Below, piece after piece: positions 33,994 to 44,929 of a DNA stretch of 64,000 bases. The stretch is from NCBI GenBank assembly GCA_030323885.1, contig CM059190.1:89929989-89993988 (forward strand), given 5' to 3'. Each line of letters starts with the position of its first letter. Within the stretch, counting starts at the first letter, position 1. The notes beneath the pieces are model-generated. The model was given only the letters and a program-made list of their open reading frames with translations. It searched no databases and was not told the DNA's origin. The position numbers were made by a program, and so were the translations under genes. The DNA comes from Branchipolynoe longqiensis. Its lineage: Eukaryota > Annelida > Polychaeta > Phyllodocida > Polynoidae.

Positions 33994-34954
33994 CATGCGC
34001 GGATTTTCGCACGTTGCGGCGATCACTGCTATTTGTTTTGTTTACACTCGGCGATTCGACGCTGATCGAGCTGCTACGTTAATATCGCTTGGAATTTAAG
34101 GTTAATTTAATTAAATTTCATTATTTTAGTATGTAATTCTGTTAAATATGATCGCATTCAATAGATTTCGGCGTAATCGGTCCCTAACACTGCCGGGCAC
34201 AAGCTGAGAACCAGCGAATCTTGTTACTGTGTGAGCCTGTTGCCGGCACAATTTCAGCCAATCACAGCGCAGCTTTTGCATTGCAAATGGCCGCCGCCTA
34301 TGGGGGCGGCCATTTTGAAGACAACAAACTGCCATTGCAGTTCAGACTAGCACTGCCCTGGTCCCATACTCTCCCCACACATACTTGGTTCATTTAAACA
34401 TAAAAACTAAACAAGATTGTGCTTGGAGAGCATTTGTCGGAGTACGCGCAGTGTCCCAGCGAGCTATAGCTGGTCATGCGCGGATTTTCGCACCTTGTTT
34501 ACTTTACATTCGTCGATTCGACACTATTAATATCGCCACCAATGCGGCGGTAGCCTTAATAACGCTTCAAATTTAGGGTTAATTTAATGAAATTTCACGA
34601 TTTGAGTATGTAATTCTGTTAAATATGATCGCATTCAATAGATTTCGGCATAATCGGTCCCTAACACTGCCGGGCACAAGCTGAGAACCAGCGAACCTTG
34701 TTACTGTGTGAGCCTGTTGCCGGCACAATTTCAGCCAATCACAGCGCAGCTTTTGCATTGCAAATGGCCGCCGCCTATGGGGGCGGCCATTTTGAAGACA
34801 ACAAACTGCCATTGCAGTTCAGACTAGCACTGCCCTGGTCCCATACTCTCCCCACACATACTTGGTTCATTTAAACATAAAAACTAAACAAGATTGTGCT
34901 TGGAGAGCATTTGTCGGAGTACGCGCAGTGTCCCAGCGAGCTATAGCTGGTCCC
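33994..34954. repeat. Two direct ~475-bp repeats at the 5' edge of DIRS1
   Basis: Copy 1 (~33994-34478) and copy 2 (~34479-34954) each run from ATGCGCGGATTTTCGCAC through 'gttaaatatgatcgcattca', 'ttcagccaatcacagcgcag' and 'aatggccgccgcctatgggg' to 'cccagcgagctatagctggt'. The downstream ~300 bp are nearly identical; the 5' ~110 bp differ. Related sequence recurs at 44930-45330, and the inner part occurs in the TIR element at 9637-9941. The role is unknown; it is not a typical LTR (no TG..CA ends or primer site seen). Confidence 0.75.
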
Positions 34955-35857
34955 TTTAAGGCAGGAAATATCCTGAACTGTTTACAAAACTGGTATAATA
35001 TTACAACTGATAGCGAAATTTTGGACATTGTTAAAGGGCTTCAAATACCGTTCACTGATATACCAAAACAGAAAAGAGTTCCGTTCCCATATAAATTTAA
35101 TGCAGAAGAAAAACTACAAATTGATTTTCAGGTTTCTCTTTTTGAGACAAAGAGAATTATTGAACGAGTACAAAACACAGAAGGACAGTTTATTTCTAAT
35201 GTTTTTTCTAGGCCGAAAACAAATGGCGAAATTCGCATGATTTTGGATTTAACAAAATTAAATGAATCGGTTACATACAAACATTTTAAAATGTTCTCAT
35301 TAGAAACGGCGAGAGATTTAATTACGCCGGAAGCCTGGCTCGCCAGTGTAGACTTAAGAGATGCGTATTACACAGTCTCCATTTGCAAAGAACACAGAAA
35401 ATTTCTGAGATTTATTTGGAACGGTACCCTCTTCCAATTTATATGCATGCCTAATGGTCTAGCTTGCGCACCTCGACTGTTTACCAAATTGTTAAAACCT
35501 GTTTTTGCAGTCATGGGTAGAATAGGACACACAATGTTCCCATACATAGATGATTCATTTATTATGGCAGAATCCTTTGACAAATGCCAAACAGCAGTTA
35601 ATGATTTGTGTGATTTATTAACAAATTTAGGGTTTTACATTCATGAAAAGAAATCTGTTTTCGTCCCGAATAGGGAATTAAAATGCTTAGGGTTTCTGAT
35701 TAACACCAAAGCCATGACCGTATCTCTAACGGAACAGAAACTACAGAAGTTTCATGACACGGCCTCCCAGCTGCTTGACATATCCAGGCCAAAGATTAGA
35801 CAGGTCGCCGTCCTTATCGGTATAATGGTCTCTTATGCACCGGCTGTTCTTTATTGA
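34862..35857 (+). pseudogene. DIRS reverse transcriptase, fused to repeat-derived N-terminus
   Basis: 331 codons open. The first ~30 residues come from the upstream direct repeat and continue in frame into RT at FKAGNILNCLQNW. RT motifs: VPFPYKFNAEEK (73-84), VDLRDAYY (163-170), MPNGLACAPRLF (196-207) and YIDDS (228-232). The frame stops at TGA (35855-35857) where copy 2 reads through (ILYGGAHIKS), so this is a nonsense mutation rather than the natural end. Confidence 0.85.
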
Positions 35858-36808
35858 GCGGCGCATATCAAGTCTCTAGAAATAGACAAGAATAGAGCGT
35901 TAGCACGCAAACAAGGTAACTTCGAAAGACCAATGAACATTTCCCGAGACGGCTGTAAAGACATTTTTTGGTGGATCTAGAATATTAATAACTCCCCCAA
36001 TCCCATTCGAATGGGTCAAACCCAACACGGTAGTTACTACCGATGCTTCATTACAAGGTTGGGGAGCTCATCGAAATGATGTAGCAACAGGGGGTAGATG
36101 GTTAGATAACGAAAAATCAGACCATATTAATGTTCTTGAATTAAGAGCGATTTACTTGGGCCTTTTGAGTCTAATTAAAATACCTAAAAAGACGGTTCAA
36201 CTTCTGACAGATAACACTACAGTTATGGCATATGTCAGGAATATGGGAGGTACAAAGTCAAAAGAATGCAATAACTTGGCACAGAGTATTTGGAACTGGG
36301 CGCAACAACATCAAATATGGTTAACCATATCTCATATCCCAGGTTCGCAGAACGTCCTGGCTGACAAAAAGAGCAGAGTCTTTCACGATCACTTAGAATG
36401 GAAATTAAGCACAACAATTTTCAACAAAATTTGTCAACAATGGGGTCACCTACGGTAGACTTATTTGCATCAAGAAATAATTTCAAGATTAACAAATATG
36501 TGTCATGGCACCCAGAACCATTTGCTTGGCACATAGATGCTTTCTCACTGATTTGGGAAAATGAATTTTATTACATTTCCCCCCCCTTTAATCTCATTAC
36601 CAGAGTGGCACGAAAGATAAAGATGGATCGGTCCCACGCCATTCTGATTGTCCCCGAATGGGACACACAACCGTGGCTAGCGGGAATAGTCTCGACAGCC
36701 AGAGACTGCCTAAGATTCCCAAAATCCCAAGGAAATCTAACTCACCAAGGCCCTCTGGAACATCACGGCAACGTAGCAACAACACCATTGCTTGCATTCC
36801 TTTTCTGA
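35858..36808 (+). pseudogene. DIRS RNase H plus Dam-methylase-like segment, broken frame
   Basis: After the TGA the frame continues (AHIKSLEIDKNRALARK), meets TAG near 35978 and shifts near 36010. It then gives the RNase H motifs TTDASLQGWGA, VLELRAIYLGL, LLTDNTTVMAY and HIPGSQNVLADKKSR. Another shift near 36445 leads to SPTVDLFASRNNFK, DAFSLIWE and YYISPPFNLI, the segment that DIRS elements carry and that has been likened to bacteriophage Dam methylases. The final part (36658-36808) overlaps the recombinase frame, as in other DIRS elements. Confidence 0.8.
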
Positions 36809-37767
36809 ATAAATACCTAGAACAATTTGGTTTAGAAAAAATTACACAAGAACGGTTGGTGTCGCATGCGTGGAGAAAAGGAACAGTTAAAATGTATACC
36901 ACATATTTGAAAAAATGGGGCGTTTACTGTCTTATTCAAAAGGTTAAACCGATGAATCCAACCATTGCCCAAGTGTGCAGATTTTTCAGGATGTTAGAAC
37001 AAGATGGGCTCGGTTACGGCGCAATTAATGCTGCCAGGTGTGCTCTATCGATCATTCTTCCCAGGTTAGGGGGAGAAACAATGGGTAAACATCACGTAAT
37101 ACACTGGGTACTAAGGGGGATTTATGAACGAAACCCACCTAAACCAAAATACGACCGATTTTGGGATGTGTCACTGGTCTTCAAAATGTTTAAGGATTGG
37201 CCACATAATAGATTTCTAGATATAAAACAATTAGGGTTTAAGTTGGCACTTTTATTACTGTTAGTCACAGGTCATCGAGGCCAAACTATAGTGGCACTTT
37301 CACTCGATGGACTGGAAATAGATAGAAGGCAAGCCACCTTCGATTTAACAACATTGTTAAAATCTAATCGCATAGGCGACCCTTTGTCATCAATTGATGT
37401 AATGCAATTCAAGGACAATCCAAAACTGTGTGTAGTATCTGCGATTAGAACATATATATCCAAGACACAAGGAGTTAGAAACTCAAGACAATTATTGATA
37501 AGCTTTATTAAGCCACACAAGGGCATTTCAAGGGACACACTCGCCCGTTGGACAATTAATGTGCTAAAAATGGCAGGAGTGAATACGGACAAATATGCGT
37601 CACACTCAACGAGAGGAGCCATGGTGTCAAAGGCACACCTCCTAGGAATTTCGGTCAAGCGCATACTAGCGCATGCAGGATGGAAGACCGAACGATCGTT
37701 TGCTAGACATTATAACAAGCGTTTGGAGAAGCCCAGTGGTGTCGCACAACGACTGCTACAGCATTAA
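36658..37767 (+). CDS. DIRS tyrosine recombinase, intact frame
   Basis: 369 aa. The catalytic set is complete: R207 (in GHRGQT), H316 and R319 (HSTRG), W342 (HAGW) and Y352 (ARHYN). The N-terminal half (from ~45, FLNKYLEQFG) is the SAM-like core-binding region. The chosen ATG at 36658 lies inside the upstream frame; a later start is possible. It would insert the circular cDNA into the genome by site-specific recombination. The intact state contrasts with the broken RT frame of the same copy. Confidence 0.88.
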   Translation: MGHTTVASGNSLDSQRLPKIPKIPRKSNSPRPSGTSRQRSNNTIACIPFLNKYLEQFGLEKITQERLVSHAWRKGTVKMYTTYLKKWGVYCLIQKVKPMNPTIAQVCRFFRMLEQDGLGYGAINAARCALSIILPRLGGETMGKHHVIHWVLRGIYERNPPKPKYDRFWDVSLVFKMFKDWPHNRFLDIKQLGFKLALLLLLVTGHRGQTIVALSLDGLEIDRRQATFDLTTLLKSNRIGDPLSSIDVMQFKDNPKLCVVSAIRTYISKTQGVRNSRQLLISFIKPHKGISRDTLARWTINVLKMAGVNTDKYASHSTRGAMVSKAHLLGISVKRILAHAGWKTERSFARHYNKRLEKPSGVAQRLLQH

Positions 37768-37904
37768 AAGGTCAAAAAGGTGAGAACATAAGCCTGGTCA
37801 CAAACAGTGATTTTAAGAATGTTCCGTACCACAAAAATAAACAACAAATAACATAACGATAACAATTAAATATCAGGATAAAATGATATTACGTAAAGTC
37901 TCCC

Positions 37905-38260
37905 TAGCCTGCGGCTAGCCTGAGGCTATATACCGAGGTAAAATAGATTAGTTAGACGAATCTTACCTTGGTATAGATGATGGATAACTATTGTTTTCCC
38001 GAGGTATAAGCCTCGGCTAGACGTGGGTGAGGGCCCACCCTCCACACCCTACCACGTCTAGACTGTTGCTTGTACCAAGGAAACATTAGTTTTTAGAAAT
38101 TTTTATTAGAGATCATTTTACCTGAATTAGTAGGTAAAGATTGCTGGACCCGGATGTGCTTACCTCTCCCTCACCCACGTCTAGCCGAGGCTTATACCTC
38201 GGGAAAACAATAGTTATCCATCATCTATACCAAGGTAAGATTCGTCTAACTAATCTATAT
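37905..38260. repeat. DIRS1 right terminal and internal complementary region
   Basis: 'gaggtaaaatagattagtta' and 'ccgaggtataagcctcggc' followed ~170 bp later by their inverted counterparts 'cgaggcttatacctcggg' and 'aagattcgtctaactaatc'. Homologous sequence closes DIRS copy 2 at 57815-58140. A (TA)n tract follows at 38258-38300. Confidence 0.8.
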
Positions 38261-38377
38261 ATATATATATATATATATATAAATATATATATATATCAGG
38301 ATGACTATAGTTCCTTTGAAGGTTTATTTAGATATAGTATTAATGATTAACACTATTTTACTTAAAATTTGATACTT

Positions 38378-38495
38378 GGGGCTTCCTAGCCAGGTGCTCA
38401 TCATTATTAGGATAGGGCAAGGAGTAGTGGAATCAGGAAGACCAATCGTCCGTGATTGAAAGTTCCCCTTAAACAACTAATGTAAAACAACAACA
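38378..38495 (+). mobile_element. Chimeric SINE (A middle, B tail), short
   Basis: 'ttcctagccaggtgctcatc' (SINE-A) runs into 'gtagtggaatcaggaagacc' and 'ccttaaacaactaatg' (SINE-B). Same join type as 26398-26600. Confidence 0.65.
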
Positions 38496-38779
38496 GAAAT
38501 ATTGACAATACCCTGGCACATTCATTTATTCATTTAGGCTACATATTATTTTAATTATCTATTATTTTGTTGTCACTTATTATTTGTATTACCTATTGTT
38601 ATTATTATCCATTATTACATTTTGCCTTATTACTGGACCTATTATTATTATATATTTAAAATTTAAAACATATCTATTTATTGCAAATTATTCAGCTATA
38701 AATATGTATTTTGACTGAAAAAAACCCTATATTCTCTTCACAGTAAACTGTCAATGCTGAACATTACTCCGATTTAGGT

Positions 38780-39058
38780 TTTGTTTGTTGTTGTTTTATG
38801 TCCTAGCAACATCTAAGGTCATATCAGGGCGGGTACCGACTTGTGGCAGTGCGCACTCATGGTGACTTTATAGTGCCGCCCCGTGACCTGATATCCCACT
38901 CAGTCACATTATCCTGACACTGAGCCAACCAGTCCCTGCCCTATCCTATTAATGCAGAGCACCTGGCTAGGAAGCGACAAGTATCAATTTTTAAGTCGAC
39001 CAGGGATCGAACCCACGATCTACCAGCACGGGAGACGGGCGCTCTAATTAACTCATTC
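38780..39058 (-). mobile_element. SINE family A, near full length
   Basis: Plus strand begins 'gtttgttgttgttttatgtc' (tail) and runs to 'gatcgaacccacgatctacc' (box B) and 'gctctaattaactcattcg' (box A). A ~40-bp internal part is deleted near 38880. Confidence 0.85.
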
Positions 39059-40396
39059 GTGCAAATAACAATAATATTTTCATTCATCGACAAAATAATG
39101 TAGGCATAAATATATGTTTGAAGATGAAAAAAACACACACCCAACTACCTCCCTCCTACACAAAACAAAAGAAAGAAGAAAAGCTAAGCAAGAAAAGAAC
39201 AGAATTCATGGGGAAGTTTTGCAGTTTGAACAGATAAACCTCAAGTTATTATTCTCGATGTCGGCGTTACGTCACAATCACGTGGCTAGAATCGCGATGG
39301 ATAAAACAAATGCAGTATTTGTACTGCAGCATATATCTAATCTCACTCTCTTGTTTGTTTGTACAATAATTGATTAAACGGGGAACATTTCAATCGTGGA
39401 CAATTGACCTTCCTTATATATTTTTTAATATGAAAAGTCTTTGCTCGGATTTAGACATGATTGTCCTTCGTACCCTACTCTGCTGTTAGGGGTGAATACT
39501 TGTCCATCTTGCCGGTAACATGCATAATTAAAAAAACTGACCATGGGCCCCATAGTGATGCTCACCGTAGATACCAATACAGTACAGCATTCGGTAACCA
39601 TGATCAGAGTCAAGATCCGGTAGCCAGAGCAGTTCGAAATCATTCCTCACCGTTTCGCCAAGTCGTGAAGACCTGATTCACTGAGCGCAGTTAAAAGTTT
39701 AATATCCACCCACCATCCCATCTAGGGTACCTCGTTCTTATAGGGCTGAGAGTAGATGGTCCTATCCTATAATGACTGATAATATGAATTAGTATAGTGA
39801 GCTGTGCCTGGTGTGCTTCAAGAGTATGACCGCTATCAACCCGTAGCTGCTGCCTCCTGCCTTCGACGTCAAGACTTTATTGATATAACTGTATGATGAC
39901 ATTAATACACTTGCTTATTATGAATATTAGGCTCCATACACTGCATATATGTAATCGCCGGTAGTCAGGACATTATCTGAGTCTTCTGGGTTGTACTACC
40001 TCGGAAGCTAGAGTAGAGTATATGAGCACGTATGTCCTCTGTACTGAGTGACAAGTTTAGAAGAGTGTTAGCTAGTGACAGAAATATCAGTGACTACTGC
40101 AAAATTTATTGAAGTTAACTAATAAATTATTGGCCCCAAAAAAATATTCCTGTGTCTGGTTTTGAATTATAAAAAAAATCTAGATTAGGGCCTACCGTAT
40201 CACATTTTTTAGATAATTCACATGGGTGTGCGCCAAATATACATGCAATGACAAACGCTATGCCTTGGTTTATGTAAATGTGGAAAGGGGCGCCATTCAT
40301 TTGTTCCTTCCCGAAATAATGCTCCCCTCTCACAACCGCCATGGAAATTACATTTTTTTGCCAACGATGAATTCTTCCGTCCCACCCACTTAGACT
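39059..40396. other. Intergenic, nothing recognised
   Basis: Contains a SINE-B tail fragment at ~39363-39415 and otherwise unique-looking sequence. Short open frames (e.g. 39114-39377) show no domain, no splice context and no codon pattern that I trust. Confidence 0.4.
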
Positions 40397-41380
40397 TAAG
40401 CCGTGTACACACACGGGAGTTAAGTCGCCTCAACTAATTCGCCTTGTCTAGTTCGGCTCACATTCGCCGTGTGGACGCGACCCTAAGGCGGATTAGGGCT
40501 GATTCGCCTCAACTAATTCGCTTCAAGTAAACCGCGTCGCGAGGTAGGTTATATGCAGCGATCTAACTTAAGTCGGCCCATATTGCCTGTGTGGACGGTA
40601 CCAGCTTAGATGAGGCAAATTAAGGACGTCACAGTCGAGACCCGAGTTTGTTGACTTTCCGGTAAATTTGGTCTATGAAGCTGCTAGAGGTGCACATATA
40701 TTTTTTTCATGGTTTATTTTAAGGTTTTCACTGCCCAGCAGAAGTTTTGACCGTTCCAAACCAATACGATTCGGTCCATACATATCTAGGTCGAACCCAC
40801 ACTCTCTCATGGCGACGTCGACTAACCGAAACTGGCACTGGTTAGTATGGACTTGCTCATGCGCAGATATCAATTTCTGCCTTAAACCGCTCGGTGTGTG
40901 GGCACGACACTAGTTCGCCTCATCTAGTTCACCTTATCTAGAGCTGTGTTTACACGGGGAATTGTGAAACGTTCTAGACAAGGCGATTTATATGAAGCGT
41001 TTTAGAGACCCGTTTACACGGACAGAGTTTGAAAGTGTTTTGGCGCCGGGAACCAGCAGCCTTAGGTCCGCCTGTAGCTGGCGAGCACTGCTATTTTACA
41101 CTATCGCCGCCCGGGAACCAGCTGCCTTAGGTCCGCCTGTATCCGGCGAGCACTGCTATCCGCCCGGGAACCAGCTGAAACGTTTCCTGTAGACCACCTA
41201 CAGAGGTGGTATATGCGGAACGTTCCACCTGGAACGTTTCAGCCCTAAAACGCCTCAGCGGCGCGTTTACACGGGCAAATGTGAACCGATCTAGGCAACT
41301 GGTTCCAGCTGGGGCGTTTTAACTTGCCCGTGTAAACGCAGCTTAATTCGGCCTAAAGTTGTGTGTGTGAACACGGCTTA
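40397..41380. mobile_element. Outer TIR element (TAAGCCGTGTACACACAC)
   Basis: Left TAAGCCGTGTACACACACGG and right GTGTGTGAACACGGCTTA are inverted. The interior is full of imperfect 'attcgcct'/'ctagttc' repeats on both strands. No transposase frame. It is interrupted by the inner element 40942-41343. Confidence 0.78.
40942..41343. mobile_element. Inner TIR element nested in the previous one
   Basis: AGCTGTGTTTACACGGGG at the left, CCCGTGTAAACGCAGCT at the right. The inside carries a ~65-bp tandem 'cgggaaccagctgccttagg' / 'tccgcctgtatccggcgagc', two to three copies. 'aaacgttctagac'-type motifs recur on both arms. Confidence 0.78.
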
Positions 41381-42295
41381 TGGTGGCAACAAGTTTGAAC
41401 GCTGTCTTAAAACGGACTGCCACCATTTCATTTGGTTGTAGTTGGGTACCATTAGGTGGCGCCACGATCTTATTTAGAGATGGCAGAGCCTTCCCCCCCC
41501 CCCCCCCCCCTTTAAGCAAGGCAAACTATCTTGTTAGGCCAACCTTTTCCCCGTTATATTAAAGCATTTAAATCTGGGATCTTTATTAGGAATGGTTTGG
41601 ACGGCGAGCATTAATTCATCCGCGCTCTGTCCGCCTGGTGTAGGGTAGACAAACTAAGGAAATGCATCCACTTCCGGTTGCCGTTTCTTGTCCTTTTCAA
41701 ACAGGAAAATACCGCAAACTTTTGTTGGCATCTCTAGGACTAGCCACTAGGTAAATAGCTTTCTGTTCATCTTCTTGGAGTGTCTCTTTTATCGTGTATG
41801 TGTTACACTTAGTATGTTTCATGATCTGCACCGACACATTTTTATCAGGATTAAACGATTGTGTTATGCCTAATAACAAGTTTTAATCTGCAATTTGAAT
41901 TTGAAACGCAGTCGCAAATGTGAAATCAGTAGCCGACTAGGCCGTACTCACTGTTCCACGTGTTGTCGTCCAGGGCATCATTAACATTAGATTCATCTAG
42001 ATTTGTGCAATCTAATAAATATCAGGTATGAAGGATCCCTGATTTCTCGTATTTCCGGTACATCTGCGAATTTAGTCGTTTCTGACATTTGGGCCTAAGA
42101 CTCCAATATTTATTGAACAATCTAATAAATAACAGAATCAGGGTTGATGAAAGATCTGCGCGATTCCGCGGATTTCCAGGATTTTTCAGTCCTGCAGCAC
42201 CATCAGCATAGATCAAAACTAAGTCTAATATGCCGCAGCACTATCAGTGTATACCACTAATATATGCTTCAAATGGCGTAGCACTATCAGTCTAT
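41381..42295. other. Intergenic, poly-C and short duplications
   Basis: A ~19-base C run at 41493-41511 and a weak duplication of 'caatctaataaat' (42008, 42119). Near 42235-42300 two copies of 'tagcactatcagtctatacc' may be the LINE 3' tail repeat of the next feature. No gene seen. Confidence 0.4.
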
Positions 42296-42299
42296 ACCA

Positions 42300-42884
42300 A
42301 TAGATTAGAGTGTTTGAGCTATATCATGCTCAGGCCAAGTTGGAGATGGCGACTCCACCATCAGCCTCAGGGCTCACAGCATGTGCCATGTGGTGAGGAT
42401 GCTCTGTTCAGTTTTGTCATGTGCAGTAATGAGTTTGAATCTGCTTGCGTTAGCTGGTGTATCCTGGAATCTGTGGTTCATCTGGTATTGTTTCTAACAC
42501 CTTGTCAAGCTGCCTTTTGAATGATTGTACACTGCAGTTTGATTGATTTCTAATGTAAGCTGGTATTGTATTAAAGAGCTGTACTCCTCGGACAGAAACA
42601 CTTCCTTCCCGCAGTGTTCTTGTTGACTGAGGCTTTTGTGTTTATTGCTGGTACCTTACCAAGTCTACCATATCTTTTTGAATGATACATTGTTATGCCA
42701 TAGTTCGGTACTTTGCCTTCAATCATTTTCCAGGTGTATATAATTCGATATCTTTCACATCGACGTTCAATGGAGTAGATTTTGAGGAACTTTAGTCTGT
42801 TCCAGTAATCCAGGCTCTTGGTGTCTTCACTTTGTCAGCTGTCCTTTAGAAGTGGGTATCCAAAGTTGTGAACAGTAGTCTATC
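42300..42884 (-). pseudogene. LINE 3' end (RT C-terminus), CR1-group-like
   Basis: The minus strand encodes DYCSQLWIP, then after a shift LDYWNRLKFLKIYSIERR and CERYRIIYTWKMIEG, and after another shift VQLFNTIPAYIRN and SFKRQLDKVLETIPDEPQ. These are typical of the region C-terminal to RT in CR1/Daphne-type LINEs. It is a decayed fragment of a different family from the LINE at 19585-22067. Confidence 0.8.
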
Positions 42885-42934
42885 CATGGGAGTATATAGG
42901 GTATGCACTGACGTCACACTAAGCGGAAGTGCGA

Positions 42935-43272
42935 ACACATATAGAAAACAAGTTTAACAACAAGATTATATTAAATTTATAAGGTTAGGGTTCTGGATTT
43001 CTATTATTTTTGACTAAAACCGACGTTTTTCGTTGTGCGTACCGGCAAACTCAATGCATTGTCAATGGCCGTGAGCAATCTTCATACAGAAAAAGTGAAA
43101 TATCTCTAAAACCACACGACATAGAAAGAAATCGCTTGGTACACATATAGAAAACAATACACATATAGTTTAACAACAAGATTATATCATATTTATATGG
43201 TAAAGGTTCTGCATTTCTATTAATTTTGAATGAAATAGACGTTTTGCAGGGCGCATACAGGCAAACTCGATG
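42935..43272. repeat. ~200-bp imperfect duplication
   Basis: 'tttaacaacaagattatatt' with 'ggttctggatttctattatt' and 'gacgttttt' recurs ~205 bp later. The second copy runs into the LINE fragment at 43266. Confidence 0.7.
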
Positions 43273-44130
43273 CCCAAAAAGAAGAAGAATATATTGTCGG
43301 ACCGAGTTCCGAAGGGATCTTTGACCCCTACGGACAAAACGTCCAGGGGGTCATCGATCCCCAAAAATCTAACATTAAATCGATATCAGGCGCTGGCTGA
43401 TATTGAGATGCCCGAGACTGCGGAAACCCGCAGTCAAAGTCTCTCCCCCAAACCAAAGGCATGGGGGAGAACACCTGTCACTGCTCCAAAATGACAGTGA
43501 CAGGTGGATCTCTTATTCAATGGAACTGCCGAGGTTTTAGGAGCAACATCGAAGAGTTGTCTCTTTGTTGCAATCTCAATCCACTTGCTGTTTGCCTACA
43601 AGAGACTTATATAAAAGCTTCTGAGAGTTGTAGTCTTAAAGGCTAAACCATTTACAACAAGCATGCACCAGGTGGAGACCGAGCCGCTGGCAGCTCCTCC
43701 ATCTTGGTCAGACGTAATGTGGTATGTATGCCAGTGGCGTTAGACCCGACACTACAGGCTGTAGCTGTTTGTCTGACGCTGCATAAGACTAACTCTTTGT
43801 TCCATTTACATTCCTCCGAGCGCCGTTCTCACGTTACAAGAACTGGATGCCCTTGTGGACCAGTTACCGTCCCCATATTTACTTATGGGTGACTTTAACG
43901 CCCACAACCCATTATGGGGTGGGGGGAAATAGGAACACTAAAGGCAAGAGAATTGAGGACCTTGTGGCTGGTCATGCTCTGTGTGTATTGAACGATGGTT
44001 CATACACATATTTGCATCCCGGATATGGAACATACTCTGCCATCGATCTCAGCATTGTAGAACCAGACCGCAACGGCGGCGATATTAATATTTTCGAATC
44101 GACGAATGCAAGCAGCCGCCGCCGCCAGTA
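43266..44130 (+). pseudogene. LINE fragment: ORF1 end and ORF2 endonuclease
   Basis: ORF1 tail (MPKKKKNILSDRV ... NRYQALADIEM) stops at TGA inside ATGA (43491-43494), whose ATG opens ORF2: SLIQWNCRGFRSN, AVCLQETYIKA, then after one TAA and shifts IYIPPSAVLT, MGDFNAHNPLWGGG and GTYSAIDLSIVEPD. These are the AP-endonuclease motifs of Jockey-like LINEs (N, E, GDFNAHN, D). RT is missing because the fragment ends before a TIR element at 44135. At least one stop and two frameshifts, so it is dead. Confidence 0.85.
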
Positions 44131-44134
44131 ATGG

Positions 44135-44899
44135 CCCTGTCACACTACGACGTTTCTCACCGGCAACCCGTCAGCGTTGAAAATAAAATTAAAGCGTCGA
44201 GAAACGTTAAACTTCAGACAGTCCGTGTGTGTCTCTGTCTCTGTGTCTGTCCCTGTATGTGTCTCTGTCTGTGTCTCGGTGTCTGTCTGTGTGTCTGTGT
44301 CATTGTCTGTGTGTGTGTGTCTCTGTCTGTCTGTGTCTCAGTGTCTGACCCTGTATGTGTCTCTGTGTCTGACCCTGTATGTGTCTGTGTCTCTGTCTGT
44401 GTTTCTGTCTGTGTCTCTGTCTGTGGTTGTCTCTGTGGTTGTCTCTCTGTATGTGTATCTGTCTCTGTCTCTGTCTGTGTCTCCGTCTGTGTGTGGCTGT
44501 CTGTGTCTGTGCCTGTCTCTCTCTGAGACACACACACACATACACACACATACACACACAGAGACACATAGACACACACACAGATACAGAGACATGCACA
44601 CATACACAGAGACACAAATACACACAGAGACACACACAGACACAGACTCAGAGACACATACATAGACACAGAAAGAGACAGAGACACAGACAGAGACACA
44701 GACAGAGACACTTACAGAGACACTTACAGAGACACATACAGAGACAGACACAGATACACAGAGAGATACACACAGAGATACACACACACAGACACACACA
44801 CACACAGCGCATAACGCCCCCCTAACGTTTCCCGACGTTTTGCCAAAAAAGGACACACGTCGCCGCGCGTTGGAGAGAAACGTCATAGTGTGACAGGGG
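44135..44899. mobile_element. TIR element carrying an inverted microsatellite
   Basis: CCCTGTCACACTACGACGTT at the left and AACGTCATAGTGTGACAGGG at the right are inverted with one mismatch. Between them (44220-44810) lies (TGTGTCTC)n that switches at about 44525 to (GAGACACA)n. The apparent long Cys/Val/Ser or Thr/His/Arg frames here are repeat artefacts. Confidence 0.82.
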
Positions 44900-44929
44900 T
44901 ATATGGAAAGCGACGTCGATGCGGCGGCG

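Larger units (their letters stand above)
34955..38260 (+). mobile_element. DIRS-type tyrosine-recombinase retrotransposon, copy 1
   Basis: RT (34955-35857), RNase H (36010-36440), methylase-like segment (36440-36808) and tyrosine recombinase (to 37767), followed by a terminal region with internally inverted pieces: 'gttagacgaatcttacc' and 'ttttcccgaggtataagcc' at 37955-38010 reappear inverted at 38183-38255. This order and these ends fit DIRS elements, which integrate through a circular intermediate by recombinase and leave no TSD. The gag region is missing; homology to copy 2 starts at 'tttaaggcaggaaa', where the direct repeats end. Confidence 0.88.

Noticed and set aside
33994..34954. LTR pair of an LTR retrotransposon
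   Set aside because: The direct repeats lie side by side rather than flanking a coding region, and no TG..CA ends, primer-binding site or polypurine tract were seen; the downstream element is of DIRS type.
39114..39377. 87-codon open frame
   Set aside because: No domain, no splice support, AT-rich composition like the intergenic surroundings.
44131..44886. Several overlapping frames rich in Cys/Val/Ser or Thr/His/Arg on both strands
   Set aside because: They are all readings of the inverted TGTC/GACA microsatellite inside a TIR element.
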